64,000 nt of DNA, from contig LSRX01000260.1 of NCBI GenBank assembly GCA_001939145.1, positions 626,255-690,254 of the forward strand. Reading direction: 5' to 3'. The notes beneath the pieces are model-generated. The model did no database searches. It was given only the letters and a program-made list of their open reading frames with translations, and was not told where the DNA came from. Positions 48,546-60,885 of the stretch are shown piece after piece. Position numbers and translations under genes: made by a program. How positions within the stretch are numbered: the stretch's first letter is position 1; every line of letters begins with the position of its first letter. Source of the DNA: Symbiodinium microadriaticum. Its lineage: Eukaryota; Sar; Dinophyceae; Suessiales; Symbiodiniaceae.

Positions 48546-49225
48546 GGTCTAGAGTGTAGGGTTTGTTTGAAAGCTCCTTTCGGGGTTCCTCCAAGGGTTT
48601 TGCAGGAGTTTAGGGTTTTGGGTTTCGTGTTTGGGGAGGTCCATTAAGGCTGCGTTTGAAAGTTGTCGAAACGATTCCTATAAGGGCTCTGTGAAGGTTC
48701 TATATGGATTCCGCTTCGCTGTTTCTCGTTTAGGGGTTTGCGATCTTTGCGGGTTCTGTGTAAGGCTGTCCGTTCACCTGAAGGCTCGCGGGTGTTTGTG
48801 CTTTAGGGTTAAAAGGACGGCACGCGTAGAACGCAACTACGGAACGTATAACCCTCTTCACTCCGCTCCGATACCCAGCCAGAAAGCTTCAAGCGTAGGG
48901 TGTAGGGTTTAGAGCTTAGGGTTCCACGGGGTTCTGTCAAGCCTGTCTGTGTTTGACACAGTTTGAACTCGTGGATCAAACCAAACGGGGTTTCAGGTTT
49001 TGGGGTGTTGCGGATCAGGGGTTCGGGGTTTAGGGTTGAGGGCTGCGGGCTTCGGGTTTAGGGTTTAGGGCTTGGGGCTTCGGGTTTCGGGTTTAGGGCT
49101 TAGGGCTGCGAGTGTCGGGTCTGGGGCTTACCGTTTCTACGTAAACCTCGGGTCTTGATGATTTGGGGCCTTGGGGCGTTCCCGGGGGATGGTGTCGGGA
49201 ATGAAACCACCCGACCCTGGCTTCT

Positions 49226-49695
<470 letters not shown>

Positions 49696-49818
49696 AGGTG
49701 TGAAGTTTTACAGCTGTGCACTTGAGCTTGGCCCCTCACACCGCTGGGTGTGATGCGATCCACATGAAGTTACTGCCGCTGTGTGGCGGGACCCAATGAA
49801 CCCTAAAACCCTAAAACG

Positions 49819-49926
49819 CCAAGCGTCCACCTTTTCCGAGCACACTTCGTCGCAGCACTGCTGGTCAGTCTGCGCAACATTGCTGCTGTACGCCTGCTCA
49901 CACGGCAGAAGGGTTTCCAGGGCTTG
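49819..49926 (-). CDS. Cysteine-rich repeat exon (CEQAYSSNVAQTDQQCCDEV)
   Basis: Minus: QALETLLPCEQAYSSNVAQT, DQQCCDEVCSEKVDAW, donor GTTTTAGGG. The spacing C..AY..N.A.T...CC matches the 43269 exon (C..GY..D.S.A.V...CC). The acceptor is uncertain; a second acceptor GAGCAG|GCG is possible. Confidence 0.6.
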
Positions 49927-49997
49927 CGGTTTGGATAGGGAACCAGGCACCCCAAATCCTACAGTGACCCCCAGAAAGTTGGAACATGGATGTTATG

Positions 49998-50060
49998 ATG
50001 ATTAGTGCTAGGACCCCCTATATACTTTGCCTGTAGGGCATGAGGATAACAATATAGGGT
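49998..50060 (+). repeat. Dispersed repeat copy 2 (GATGATTAGTGCTAGGACC)
   Basis: Related to 34235-34305: the same head GATGATTAGTGCT(A/G)GGA(C/T)CCCC, then TAGGGCATGAGGATAAC. Confidence 0.5.
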
Positions 50061-50426
50061 TCAGGGCTTAGCGGCTAGAGTTTAAGATTAGGGCTTAGGA
50101 TGCGAGATAGGGCTTGGGGGGCCTCAGTACTCCCTTCCAAAGGGCTCGTGCCCGAAGCTTGAAAGTCCTTGTTAAGAGTTAGAGCCGGCGTATAGGGACG
50201 ATATCGGGACGATAAAGGAATACCCTAACGGTCCAAGTCGTCCTTATTTCTGGCTTTGGGTACCCATAAAGGCCCCAAAGTCCTTAAGTAATGAGCACTT
50301 GGACTTGGACCCTCAGGGATAGTGTCCCTTGGGCTTTTGGCTTCTATATTAAGGGGGGACGGATCGCCTCTCTCACTCGACTCTCTGCTCTGGACCGAAA
50401 ACCCTAAACCGTGGTGAAAGACTTAC

Positions 50427-50550
50427 CACATCTCCCATAATTTTAAGGCACTTCAAGTCCGGGCTGTGGTCCATCGGCAGCTCCTCACAAAGAGTCCTTC
50501 CGGCCTCGTTGGCTGCATAGCCTTTGCTGCATGTCCACAGGGCACAAGTC
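50427..50550 (-). CDS. Cysteine-rich exon (TCALWTCSKGYAANEAGRTL...)
   Basis: Acceptor CCGCGGAG|GAC, 41 codons, donor GTG|GTAAGT, the best donor in the window. It reads TCALWTCSKGYAANEAGRTL, CEELPMDHSPDLKCLKIMGD. C.KGY...C again matches the cysteine-rich family. Confidence 0.62.
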
Positions 50551-51051
50551 CTCCGCGGCCGGAGCACGGAAAACCCTCAGGGCTTAGGGTTTCTAGGGGC
50601 AGGGAACCCATTCGTTTCATCCTGGGAGCCTGAGGAGGGTATTTGAGGTTAGGAGCAGTTTGCCTGAAAGGGATGAGGGCTGTTTAGGGGTGTCAACTTC
50701 CGAAGCACCCAAAGAACAGAGCCCCGCTCTCAACCCTAGAACCATGCATGGTTGCTCCGACCCCTGTCTTGGATCGATCTTCAGGCCACGTCCACTTAGA
50801 ACTGCAGAGGACGTAGATCCATCTCAGGTCCTTGACCCTCAACCCTAAACCCTAAAACCCTAAAACCCCTCAACCCGACATCTTAATCTCAAGCCCTAGA
50901 AACCCAAATCCCGAACTTCCCAAAACCGAAGCCGAAATCCCAAGCCTTATCCACCCCAAAACCCTGAGCCCCAAACCCAAAAAGCCGGGACCCGAATCCC
51001 CGAAACTCGGGGTCCATCCGACCTGCTTGGCTTCCTTTTTGGTGCAAAAAA

Positions 51052-51170
51052 TGGGTAATTCTCTACATTCGGGTCCCTTTTTAGCCCCCACTCCCCCCCC
51101 CCCCCGAAATAGTACGGCACCCATATATAAAAAGGCCCCCAAAGGAGACCCTGATTTAGAGAACTTCCCA
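51052..51170. mobile_element. MITE-like element, family B copy 5, with poly-C
   Basis: TGGGTAATTCTCTACATTCG, a 14-C run, GAAATAGTACGGCACCC, CTGATTTAGAGAACTTCCCA. Confidence 0.82.
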
Positions 51171-51728
51171 AATGGCCTGCTGGCCAAAACTGGCATCTCA
51201 AACCCCGGGTTAGGGACTGAGGGTTTAGGGGCTCTGGGGCTTAGGGTTTGGGGTTTAGGGTTTAGGGTTTTTGCGGTTTAGTCTTTAGTGCAGGCTTGAG
51301 GGCTTAGGGTTGAGGATTTCGGGTGCAGCTATTTTGAACTCAGGGAACCCGAAATCTATGCCCCAGAGCCCCTCGGGTTTTGAAGATGATAGAGGCATGC
51401 CTCCTTGCAGATGCGAGGGCTTACGGTTTTATTGCTTAGGGATATCACCCCCAAAACATCTCTTACCATGCCGCCTCCATGCAAGGCCTTCCTTCAGCAC
51501 ACAGATAGCCCATCACCAAAGTACCAGGTCAAGCAAGTCCGCTGCAAAAGAATCCGAAGCCCCAAAGCAACAAGGACCATAAAAAAGACTCCGCCAAGAG
51601 CGAGGCCCTTGAAGTGGAGGGCTTCAAGGTGTAGGGTCTAGGGTTTAGGGTTTAGGGCTTAGGGCTTAGGGTTTCAAGTTTAGGTTTTAGGGTTTTAGGG
51701 TTTAGGGTTTAGGGTTAAACACCCGCAC

Positions 51729-51823
51729 CTGAAACCCTTCTGGGGCTCCAGGCTTGTCGCAGCACTCTGCATCGCTACCTCCTCCCAGCTCGTGATGACC
51801 AATTTTGGCGACGTACCCTTTGC
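51729..51823 (-). CDS. Cysteine-rich repeat exon (KGYVAKIGHHELGGGSDAEC-CD)
   Basis: Acceptor GTGTCACAG|GC, 31 codons, donor CAG|GTGCGGG. It reads KGYVAKIGHHELGGGSDAEC, CDKPGAPEGFQ. The first codon is x|GC: if the previous exon ends in T it is TGC, giving the family's C-K-G-Y. Confidence 0.6.
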
Positions 51824-52117
51824 CTGTGACACGGATTTGGGATCAAAGGCCTTAGGATGGTAGGAATTAGGGTTTGGGATTCTTGGAGTTTGGGTCGTGC
51901 GACTTCGGCTACAGAGTACAGGGCTCAGAACTCAGGACACAGGCAGTAGGATTTAGCCGTCGGAAGTTCGGAGTCGTGACTCGAATGTTGACTCCAGTAC
52001 AGTAGTCAAGATTCTCGCGCCTACTAGGGTAGGGGTAAGGTAGGCAGGGTGACAGTGGAGGTAGGGTGCGGCAGGTAGGGTCGGTCGGGTAGGTGGGGTG
52101 GGTCGGTAGGAAGGTAG

Positions 52118-52395
52118 GTACAGACATACATACATACATACATACATACATACATGCATATATACATACATACATGCGTAACTACTTACTTAATGTTTAC
52201 TCACCTACTTACTTGCTTACTTGCTTACTTACGTACTTACGTACTTACGTACTTACTTACTTACTTACTTACTTACTCCCCACTTACTTACTTAAATATT
52301 CACCTACGAAAATACTTACTTCCTAAATGCATCTTTGTACACGTACTTTCTCACTTACTTACTTGCGTACTTCCCCACCTACTTACTTACTTACA
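52118..52395 (+). repeat. (CATA)n and (ACTT)n microsatellites; the ACTT array starts at a splice donor
   Basis: (CATA)n 52123-52172, then ACTT/ACTTGCTT to 52395. On the minus strand the right end reads GTAAGTAAGTAAGTAG. Confidence 0.93.
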
Positions 52396-52490
52396 GAAGA
52401 GACGCACGAGCACAAGTATGTTTCTTGCTGAAGCACTCCAACCAGCGGACTCTGAGACAACAGCGAGAACCCAAACTGCCATGCTCTGAT
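52394..52490 (-). CDS. Exon candidate ending at a GTAAGTAAG donor
   Basis: Two frames are open: MAVWVLAVVSESAGWSASAR then NILVLVRLFC, and SEHGSLGSRCCLRVRWLECF then SKKHTCARAS. Both end at the same strong donor. The second is cysteine-rich and fits the neighbouring exons. Confidence 0.4.
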
Positions 52491-52799
52491 CGCCAAGGCT
52501 TAAACTCTTGAAGCAACCTGCCAGTGGTTTAGGGTTTAGGGTTTAGGGCCCGAAGCATGGACCTAAGCGACACCTCCAATCTCGGGAGACTCGTTCCAGT
52601 GAAAACCACCCAACTTAAGCAAATCCCCCAGCCATTTGTGCCCTCAACCCCCCTAAACCCCAAAACCCCAAACCCTAAACCTCAATGCCCAAGCCAAAAA
52701 CCTAATCCTAAGCTGCAGTCGGCTAAGGGAAGAGCCGCAGGTCCAATCGGAGCAGAGCTTGTCTTCCTTCATCCTCCGAGAGAATTTAGGCTTAGGCTT

Positions 52800-55700
52800 T
52801 AGGAGGGTTTAGGGTTTAGGGTTCAGGGTTTAGGGTTTAGGGTGTAGGGTGTAGGGTTTGTGGAGTTTAAGAGCTTCGGTTAACAGGTTGAGGGCTTCGG
52901 GGTGTTCGGCTTTGTTTTTTAAAGGCTTTCAAGGCTTCAGGACTTGCTCCTTAGGGTGCGACTAAGCCTTTTCTTGCACAGCCACATGCCCCTTCAGCAC
53001 AGGAAGCCATGAAACTGAAGCGGCGTTCATTCACCCCCGGAAAGTCCTGAAAAGCCTGTCCAAAAGAGCCCCAGACCCGGAGACACTCGAAGCCCTAAAA
53101 AAGTTGCACACCTCAGCATCCTATCAACCTACCTACCAGACAGGGATTTTCTGGGGCTTGGGGAGGTTCCAAGCAAGGAACTTCGGAAGTTCGGCTCCCC
53201 ACCTTCAGAATTTAGGATTGGGTGCGCAGCTTCGGAGTTTATGAGATTCAAACTTAAGTTCTTAGGGCTCTTAGGGCTCTTGGGGCTTTTCGGGCTTTTC
53301 GGGCGTTTAGGGCTTTTAGGGCTTTTCGGGTTTAGGGTTTAGGTAGCTGAGCACCACACCCAACTTCTAGGCTTCAGGTGGTTATGAATTGATCTACACG
53401 GGCCTTCACGATGACAACTCTATGCCTACCTGGAACTACTCATTGAACTCTTAAGCATGTACCTAAAGAAGACGGTGCTAGAATGACAGAGCCGGAACTC
53501 TGAACCTTGAGCCCTAAACCCTAAATCCTAAATCCTAAATCCTACGCCCTAAACCCTGAACCCTAAATCCTAAATCCTAAACCCCAAACCCTAAATCCGA
53601 AACAGCTCCCATCTGGGGCCCTCGACTTCAGCGCCCACGCGAAGGGCGCCATCAGGACCAGCATTCGCCGGGCCATGGCTTCGTTGCCTCATAGTTCAGG
53701 ACGGTTTAGGCTTAAGGACTATCTTAAGGGTTTAGGGTTTAGGCTGTGGTTTAGGATTGATGGTCTAGGCTTTATTATCGGGACTATCTTAAGGGATTAG
53801 GGTTTAGGCTTTGTGGTTTAGGGTTTATGGTTTAGGCTTTAAGGACTATCTTAAGGGTTTTGGGTTTAGGCTTTATGGTTTAGGGCTTGTGGTTCAGGCT
53901 TTGGGGATTAAGGGCTTCTAGGGTTGAGGACTGGAATGCTTCAGGGCCTCATACCCAGAAAGCACAGGGTTTAGGGTTTAGGGTTTAGGGCACACACAAC
54001 CCTCAACCCGGAAACCCTCAAGACCTCAAAGCCAATTCTTATGGCAAAACTTGGAAACCCCATCCATGTCTGCCGAGGCTAAACCCTATCAATCCTATAC
54101 CCTAAACCTTTTTCTTCCTTGGGATCAACGAAGCGCCCACCACCGGAAAGTTTGGGATCCTTAAAGCCCGGGCTTGGGGTACTTGTCGCCTTAACCCTAC
54201 AGCCTTTCCCATGCAAAAGGGAAGTATGCGGGTTGAGCCGAGGCTTGCCCGGACCCTAAACCCTAGACCCTAAACCCTAGACCCTAAACCCTAGACCCTA
54301 GACCCTAGACCCTAAACCCTAAACCCTAATTAGGGGCTGGGGTGTGTTATTTCTCAAGGGTTTAGAGCTGAAGAGAACTGTTCCATCGCCAAGCCCTCAA
54401 GCCAAACTCTTTAACCCTCCTCCAAATTCAGGGTTTACGGTTTAGGGCTTAGGGTTTGGGGTTTGGGTTTAGGGTTTAGGGTTGAGGGTTCAGGGCCCAG
54501 GGCTGAGGGGAATCACAAGCCCAAAACATCCCCTAACCGCGAACCCTAGGCCCTACACCTCAGGCCCCAAAGACTCAACCCTTAAACCTGAGCCTTAACT
54601 CTATGACATACCAAAACCCCCCTTTTGAGCCCCTAAACCCTGAACCCTAAACCCTAATCCCTAAACCCTTAACCCTAAACCCCACTCCCTAAACCCTAAA
54701 CCCTTTTGAGCCCGTCGAGAGGTTTTGGGGGCCAGGCTTCTAGTCGGACCTTCGGTCGGTGCTCCACCTCAGCCGACGGGGTTTGAGGCTTAGGGTTTGG
54801 AGTTTAGGGCTTGGGGTTTAGGGCTTCGGGGTTTAGGGTTTAGGGTTTAGGGTGTTTAGGGTTTAGGGCTTGGGTTTAGGGCTAGGGGGTGTAGGGTTTA
54901 GGGTTTAGGGTGTTTAGGGTTTAGGGCTTGGGTTTAGGGCTAGGGGGTGTAGGGTTTAGGGTTTAGGGTGTTTAGGGTTTAGGGTTTGGGGTTTAGTAGG
55001 CTTGGGCTTCGGGCCTATGCAGTCACGAGACACTCTAAAAGGGAATCACATTCGGTCATGGCAAAGCCGATCTTCGCATGACTTGCAACGTGGCTTTTGA
55101 GGGGGTTCTGCTCCCGTGCTGCTTGTGGGCCCTGTGGCTCCTTGAGTCAGACGCCCTAAAGCCCTGACACCCTAAAGGCCTTGAAATCCCAAACCCCCTA
55201 GACCCTTAAACCCCTACAGCCCTCAATCGCTCCCCAAACCCTGGAGCCCTAAAGCCTCAAGCCCTAAACCCTTCAACCCGACCACCGGAAAATTTCAAGA
55301 CCTCCATAGTAACCCTTGCTGTAACCCTGAAAAGCACCCGTAAAGAAACCACTTGAAAGCCCCTTTCACAGACCTCGGAAACCCGACGAAAAAAATTGAA
55401 ATTATCGAGACCTCTATAGTAATCCTTATGCGGTAGTAGCCCTTATTGTACCCTTTTGGTTACTCTGAAGAAAGAGCCCCTTAAACCTCTCATAGCCCCG
55501 AAGAAGACCGGAAACTCCCGAGAGCATTAGGCCGCAGCTCAAACGGAACGCCGAAGGCCCGGAGTCTACGCGGGCATAGCCCTAGAAGAGAGCCGAAAAG
55601 GTGCGAAAAAGGGAGCTCTTAGTTGGGGTTGAGGGTTTAGGGTTTGGGGTTTGCGGGTTTTAGGGTTTAGGGTGGGGTGTGAGGCTTGAGGTTTAGGGCT

Positions 55701-56100
55701 GAGGGTTTTGCGTTCCGGGTTTAGGGATGCCACGGTTGCAGCGGACATCCTCAAAAATTCCGAACTCTGCCAGTCTGTGGGCTTTTTTTTGAGGTTCGGA
55801 TGTCTGGGTTCAGTTCAGGCTCAACCTCTTCTGCTGAAAAGTTGCCATCAGGAGTTGTCATGGGGCTGAGGGTAGGTGTTTTGCTGATGAAGATAGTCCA
55901 AGATACTAGGTATTCTCCTACTTAGTTCTCGCTAGAGTCACTTCCAGACATATCCCTTGCAGTAAGAAGGGCTCGTAGAGAACAGAATTCGAAATGGCGA
56001 GGAAATCTCTAGACCCCAAACACGAAAATCAAGGGCGGTTACTGTTACAGCTTAGGGGCAGAAGGCTTAAGGTTAGGGTTTAGGGTGTAGGGTTTAGGGT
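52800..56100. repeat. Telomere-type repeat-dominated stretch without a clear gene
   Basis: Blocks of TTTAGGG and CCCTAAA variants in both orientations alternate every few hundred bases (for example 53512-53600, 54255-54325, 54785-54990). A 70-base unit (GGTGTTTAGGGTTTAGGGCT... AGGGGGTGTAG) is tandem at about 54850-54985, and TTAAGGACTATCTTAAGGG recurs at 53710-53860. One possible minus exon (MRQRSHGPANAGPDGALRVG) lies at about 53610-53690. Confidence 0.75.
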
Positions 56101-56204
56101 TTAGTTTAGGGGGGTTAGTAAGCTTGATAGATGATTCTGGCTGCTTGTCGGTGCTACAAGGGCCCAAGCAACTGGAAACACTTATGTTGAAGCCAACTAA
56201 ATGA

Positions 56205-56402
56205 GTGTCCGAAGCTGTCTGTCACCTGGTTCAAAATCATGGCTTTTCGATCTACGCTCGCGAGTCTTTTGACAAAATCGGCAATAAAGCACTGCAAACA
56301 AGTTTCCGGCGTCTGTTGCATTCAAACTCACTGTCCAGCTCTCACCATCGAGATGCTATGATCGTCTTTATTTACATCACACTGGCTTCGATCACAGCAT
56401 GA
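56205..56402 (+). CDS. Plus-strand coding candidate (SEAVCHLVQNHGFSIYARES...)
   Basis: Open for 65 codons to TGA: SEAVCHLVQNHGFSIYARES, FDKIGNKALQTSFRRLLHSN, then a hydrophobic end AMIVFIYITLASITA. No telomere-type sequence inside. Starts at GTG, so it is probably an internal or terminal exon. Confidence 0.4.
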   Translation: MSEAVCHLVQNHGFSIYARESFDKIGNKALQTSFRRLLHSNSLSSSHHRDAMIVFIYITLASITA

Positions 56403-56468
56403 GACCGAAGTCTAAAGGCAAAACCTCAAACCCTCAAGCGGAAGACAGTCATCTCAAAAGCTTACATC

Positions 56469-56933
56469 CTACACACTGAACAAAAAGGTTGTTAAAACGC
56501 CAAGAGCACTTAAGGATCTTACGACCAAGCCCTCGCAGTCCGAATGCAGTGGCTGCTGATGAGCTTGGCTGCTTAACACGGTTCGTAGTGTATATCCATC
56601 ACCATGATCGTCGCCACCGTCGTCTTCATCGTTGTCACCATCATCACCGTAGGTATCCGTAACAGTCCTTGCGTTACATAGTATTACCATATACATGGAA
56701 AGTTTGGGTTGCTTCGCGGGTCCCCAAGAATACGGACCCCAACAACAGGAACCCCAATGTAGACAACCCTCACCTTTGAAGTACGGCTTTGATGCCGAGC
56801 TAGTCCCCAAAAAGGAAATTGAAGCACACGCGCGCGCGCAAATTGTCCTATGGGTTTGGGTCTTAGAAGTCATCGCAGGGGCAAGGTGGGCTTTACTTTC
56901 GATTACGCCTCTAAGCCTCTTCATGCGGCTCAT
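56469..56933 (-). CDS. ORF of 154 codons with true ATG, acidic Asp-rich middle
   Basis: ATG at 56933: SRMKRLRGVIESKAHLAPAM, then a Cys/Trp patch (CLHWGSCCWGPYSWG), then DGDNDEDDGGDDHGDG from a GAT-like repeat. The plus strand (56695-56970) is open too. Plausible but unproven. Confidence 0.32.
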   Translation of the reverse strand: MSRMKRLRGVIESKAHLAPAMTSKTQTHRTICARACASISFLGTSSASKPYFKGEGCLHWGSCCWGPYSWGPAKQPKLSMYMVILCNARTVTDTYGDDGDNDEDDGGDDHGDGYTLRTVLSSQAHQQPLHSDCEGLVVRSLSALGVLTTFLFSV

Positions 56934-57388
56934 GTCCCCGGCGCCTCCCTCAAAGGCTCGAAGCCTCTAGAATTCAGCTTCGGGGCTTAGGGTTTCGAGG
57001 TTTAGGGTATGGGGTTTAGGGTTCGAGGTTAACGGTAGAGGTGTTTCAAGCTCTGGGTTGGCTGTTTGGGGCATTCGCTGGCAGTCGGAACCCCTCGAAG
57101 GATGCAGGCTTAGGGTTTCGGATTTGGGGTGTCGGGTTTAGGGTTTCGGGCTTAGGGTTTCAGGTTTTTAGGGTTTAGGGTTTGGGGTTTGGGGGCGTGT
57201 AGACCGGAAGCTTGCACGAAGCTGCTTAGCAGCGGGACATTTGCTCCCCTCTGCCTCATGTGACCTGTCATCCCGCCTGGTCCACCACATTGCGTGCAAC
57301 AGCGGACTCTATGGGCGCAGGAAGCTTTGCACAACAGACCTGCATCCCTGAACCCTAAAGCCTAAACCCTATTCGGCCCTATTCCGTC

Positions 57389-57691
57389 TTATGAGGCAGA
57401 GGAAGGTCCGCCCCCCTTCGGGGGATTCGGGCCCGTGGCTCCACAACCTGGAAAATGGGGGAAGTTTGGCCGAAGGGCTTTGGGGGACTTCTCTGCTCCG
57501 ACACCGGGGGATCCTAGAGCCCGAGGCCTAGAATCCTGAACCCTAAAACCGCACAGCGCGTGCGGGGCTTGCACGCCGTAGCTGTAAGCGGACTGAGGAG
57601 TTGGAGCTGGTGTTGAGGCCGATGCCCTAAGCAGCCGGGATTTCCGCAACCCTGATCGATCGCGCGGGTTAACACGACATGTCTCTGACAA
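57389..57691 (-). CDS. Coding candidate, Pro/Ser-rich
   Basis: Minus frame: CRVNPRDRSGLRKSRLLRAS, ASTPAPTPQSAYSYGVQAPH. Then telomere-like bases, then GVGAEKSPKALRPNFPHFPG. Probably two exons around an intron near 57540. Confidence 0.35.
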   Translation of the reverse strand: MSETCRVNPRDRSGLRKSRLLRASASTPAPTPQSAYSYGVQAPHALCGFRVQDSRPRALGSPGVGAEKSPKALRPNFPHFPGCGATGPNPPKGGGPSSAS

Positions 57692-57812
57692 GTGCAGACT
57701 TTGGCAACTGCGGCCCGGTATGTTGCTATGCTGTCACGGTTGGTAGTCCTCTCCGAACCCAGAAGTCAATCACATCGTTGTTCAAGAACCCAAAATTCAA
57801 TCACATCGTTGT

Positions 57813-58202
<390 letters not shown>

Positions 58203-58272
58203 GCCCTAAGACAGACATCATGAAACTTGCTTACCCCAAAGCTTTTGTCGAAAGCTGCGAATCATCACCTTG

Positions 58273-58540
58273 GTAACACTTACCGTACGGGCCGCCGTCA
58301 TTGTGCCATGTCAGCATTCATTCCGAGCATGTTGGATCATTTTCTGCATGCATCCGCTTCAGAGATCCCATCGTTACTTCCCACATAGTTGTGACGACAA
58401 GAGTCCAGAACAACTCACGGCTACTTTGGCTTCAGCATCTGCCTGGGAAAAGCCTATGCTGGCAAAAACAGCTCTGACAGCAGCTCTCGGGCATGGGGTC
58501 CTGAGCTGGCTCCTGGTCAAGTACTACCTGATCGAATGGC
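58273..58540 (+). CDS. Plus-strand coding candidate (EQLTATLASASAWEKPMLAK...)
   Basis: Open frame reading VPCQHSFRACWIIFCMHPLQ, EQLTATLASASAWEKPMLAK, TALTAALGHGVLSWLLVKYY, ending at the palindrome at 58543. Confidence 0.35.
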
Positions 58541-58542
58541 AT

Positions 58543-58607
58543 AGGGTTTCATTGGTGGTATGTTGGAGCAACATAGTATAGAAAAACGAGGGAACCCAAT
58601 GAAAACC
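58543..58607. mobile_element. Short MITE-like palindrome
   Basis: TAGGGTTTCATTGGTGGTAT at the left and GGAACCCAATGAAAACCCT at the right: inverted AGGGTTT(T)CATTGG ends around a core with CATAGTATAG. Confidence 0.6.
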
Positions 58608-58618
58608 CTTCCAATTTG

Positions 58619-58906
58619 TCATGAAACCTCGAGACTTGAGGACTCACTCCCTCCTCTCTCATCGATCTCTGACATCGGACTGGCGAAAAGCACCGACACC
58701 CGGATCGGCATCGGTGGGGTGTTCGGGCTTGAGGCTATGGGTCTTGCTTGGCTCGGGATTCTCAAGATCTGTTCACAAGCCATGCCGGCATGCTGCAATC
58801 CATAGCATACCGAGCCCCTAGAAGTGTTGCACCTATCAGGACGGAGCTTCCCATGATCTGCTCCCAAAACCTCATCTGGTGTAGGTCCCTGGAACCTGAC
58901 GTCCAA
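58619..58906 (-). CDS. Coding candidate (PTPDEVLGADHGKLRPDRCN...)
   Basis: Minus frame of 95 codons to TGA: LDVRFQGPTPDEVLGADHGK, LRPDRCNTSRGSVCYGLQHA, GMACEQILRIPSQARPIASS, MSEIDERGGSESSSLEVS. It has the most natural composition among the overlapping frames. The start is TTG, so 5' sequence is probably in another exon. Function not recognised. Confidence 0.48.
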   Translation of the reverse strand: MDVRFQGPTPDEVLGADHGKLRPDRCNTSRGSVCYGLQHAGMACEQILRIPSQARPIASSPNTPPMPIRVSVLFASPMSEIDERGGSESSSLEVS

Positions 58907-58949
58907 ACCCTGATCCTTTCAATCAGGAGACCCACACAAAACCTATGGG

Positions 58950-60180
58950 TTATACTTTGCTAGGCTAGACTAGGCTAGACTAGACTATGCTATATACTAT
59001 AGCATACTGTAAGACCTTTTCGGGTTTGGGGTTGGTCCTTCGTGGTCGGGTTCTTGGCGCGGGTAGGGTCGGGGGAAAATTCTCAAGATTCGGGAACCGT
59101 TGTGAACTCGGAGTTCGCTGACCCGAATTCGGAACCACAGGATGTAAACCCTAAAACCCTAAACCCTTAACACCTAAACCCTAAACCCCTAAACCCTAAA
59201 ACCCTAAAACACTAGAACCCTAAAACCCTGAAACCCTAAACCCAATTCGGGGTTTCAAGCTTCGGCAGTCGCTCAGAAGCCTCACAGCTCCTCACTGAAC
59301 ACTTCCGGCGACGAGCCTGAGCCCTGGGCATGAATCAAGGCAAAGTTTAGGTGGTTTTTTTGTGGTTATTTGTAGGGTTTGGCAAGGTTTAAGTTTTTTT
59401 TTTGTTTTTTTTTGGGGTTTAAGGTTTAGGTTTTAGGGTTTAGGGTTCAGGGTCTAGGGAAATCCTAGACCTTTAACTTAACCCTAGAATCACTACATTC
59501 CTAAACCCCCAACCCTAAACTCAAAGCCTCGACTCACCGAGCTCCTAAGTTTTCTCCTATATCCTAAGTCCTTCACAAATACACCTGAACGCTCGCGTCG
59601 GAATGCTTTCAGTTGTGTGGAAATTGGAGCTCTTAGAGCTTTTGGGCTTTGGGTTTTAGAGTTTAGGCCTTAAAAGTTTAGGGTCTAGGTTTTAAGGTTT
59701 AGCAGGGTTTAGGGATTAGAACCTGGGAAATCTCAGCTCCATGTGTTGCGGGTTTTTGGCCGTAGGGGGGTTACCCTCACTAAACCCCGCAGAAACTGCC
59801 CCCATTACTTTCTGCCTCCTTACCATGCCTTCCTTCTATAAGTGATTTTTCCTTATAGAAACTATACATGCCGACGTTAGGGACCCATTTTGCTGTGGAA
59901 TCTAAATATGTAAGAATAAGGAGTCAAAAAAAAAGGTGCCTAGGATACTCAGGTGTCACGGCTTGGGCTTTGGGGCTTGTAAAATTGGGCTGCGGAGCTC
60001 CGGAGATTTCCGGGCTCTTGTTAAGGAAATCAACTTGAAGTTGGCATACTACGGAAACCGTATCACTTATTGTAGATCCCTACTATGGCTACCTACATTA
60101 AGTTCCGTCGAACCCAGGAGGATACGAAATGGGCTATGAGGATCACGGTAGTGTGAGGGAGCCTCAGGAGGACGGAGTTT
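58950..60180. other. Repeat-rich stretch without a clear gene
   Basis: TAGACTAGGC words (58960-59010), CCCTAAA variants (59145-59250), T-homopolymer plus TTTAGG (59345-59460), more variants to 59720. Nothing convincing is coding; short frames at 59936-60139 are weak. Confidence 0.6.
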
Positions 60181-60627
60181 GGGTTTAGGGTTTAGGGTGA
60201 TAGAAGAAGACAGACATGTCGACGACGACCACCAAAACCACCACCACGCCAAAGACTCGTCGTCATTGCTCGTTTTTGATTTACAGGCGTTATCTTGAGC
60301 ACCATCTTTGACATAAACATCATCTCAAACATCACACTGACTTGCCACTGCTGTTCCCGCCACTGCTGCGATCTCCAGCTTGTTACAGCTACTGTTGCGG
60401 TGTTTGCTGTTCTTCTCTTGAAACAACTAGCCGCACTAAACGTAACGGCTTTCAGTAGGATCCGTTGAAGACCCTCTGGACACTTGAACTATGGCCCCGA
60501 TCTCAAGATATGAGTTTGAGAATGGACAGAAATCCCGACTGCGCAAGGCCTCCTCATCCTGTGTGGAGCTGATGGAAGGGGAGAACCTATGTCGGCATTC
60601 TGATGAGTTTAGAGTTGAGGGTGTGGG

Positions 60628-60885
60628 GTGCAGGGCTTAGTAGAGCTTCAGCGTGCCAAGGTCTCCGGGCTTCTTGCTGCCACCGTCTGTTGCACTCGCA
60701 TGGTCACGAATATTGATGCTGTCATTAAGAGCCACAGATGTGTTTTGTCTAGTGGCTGTTACTGTGTTCATTGGCCCTTTTGCCATGAGTTCGTCGATTA
60801 CTTAGAGTCGGAAACGGAGAATCTTCAGCTTAGGATGCTACTTTTGTGCATAGGAAACCTTATTGAACAAAGAGGCAGACAGATG
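60628..60885 (+). CDS. Weak coding candidate, strand uncertain
   Basis: Plus: [40 protein letters not shown]. Minus: [31 protein letters not shown]. Either could be an exon. The plus frame continues into a GGAT microsatellite, which is not coding. Confidence 0.27.
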
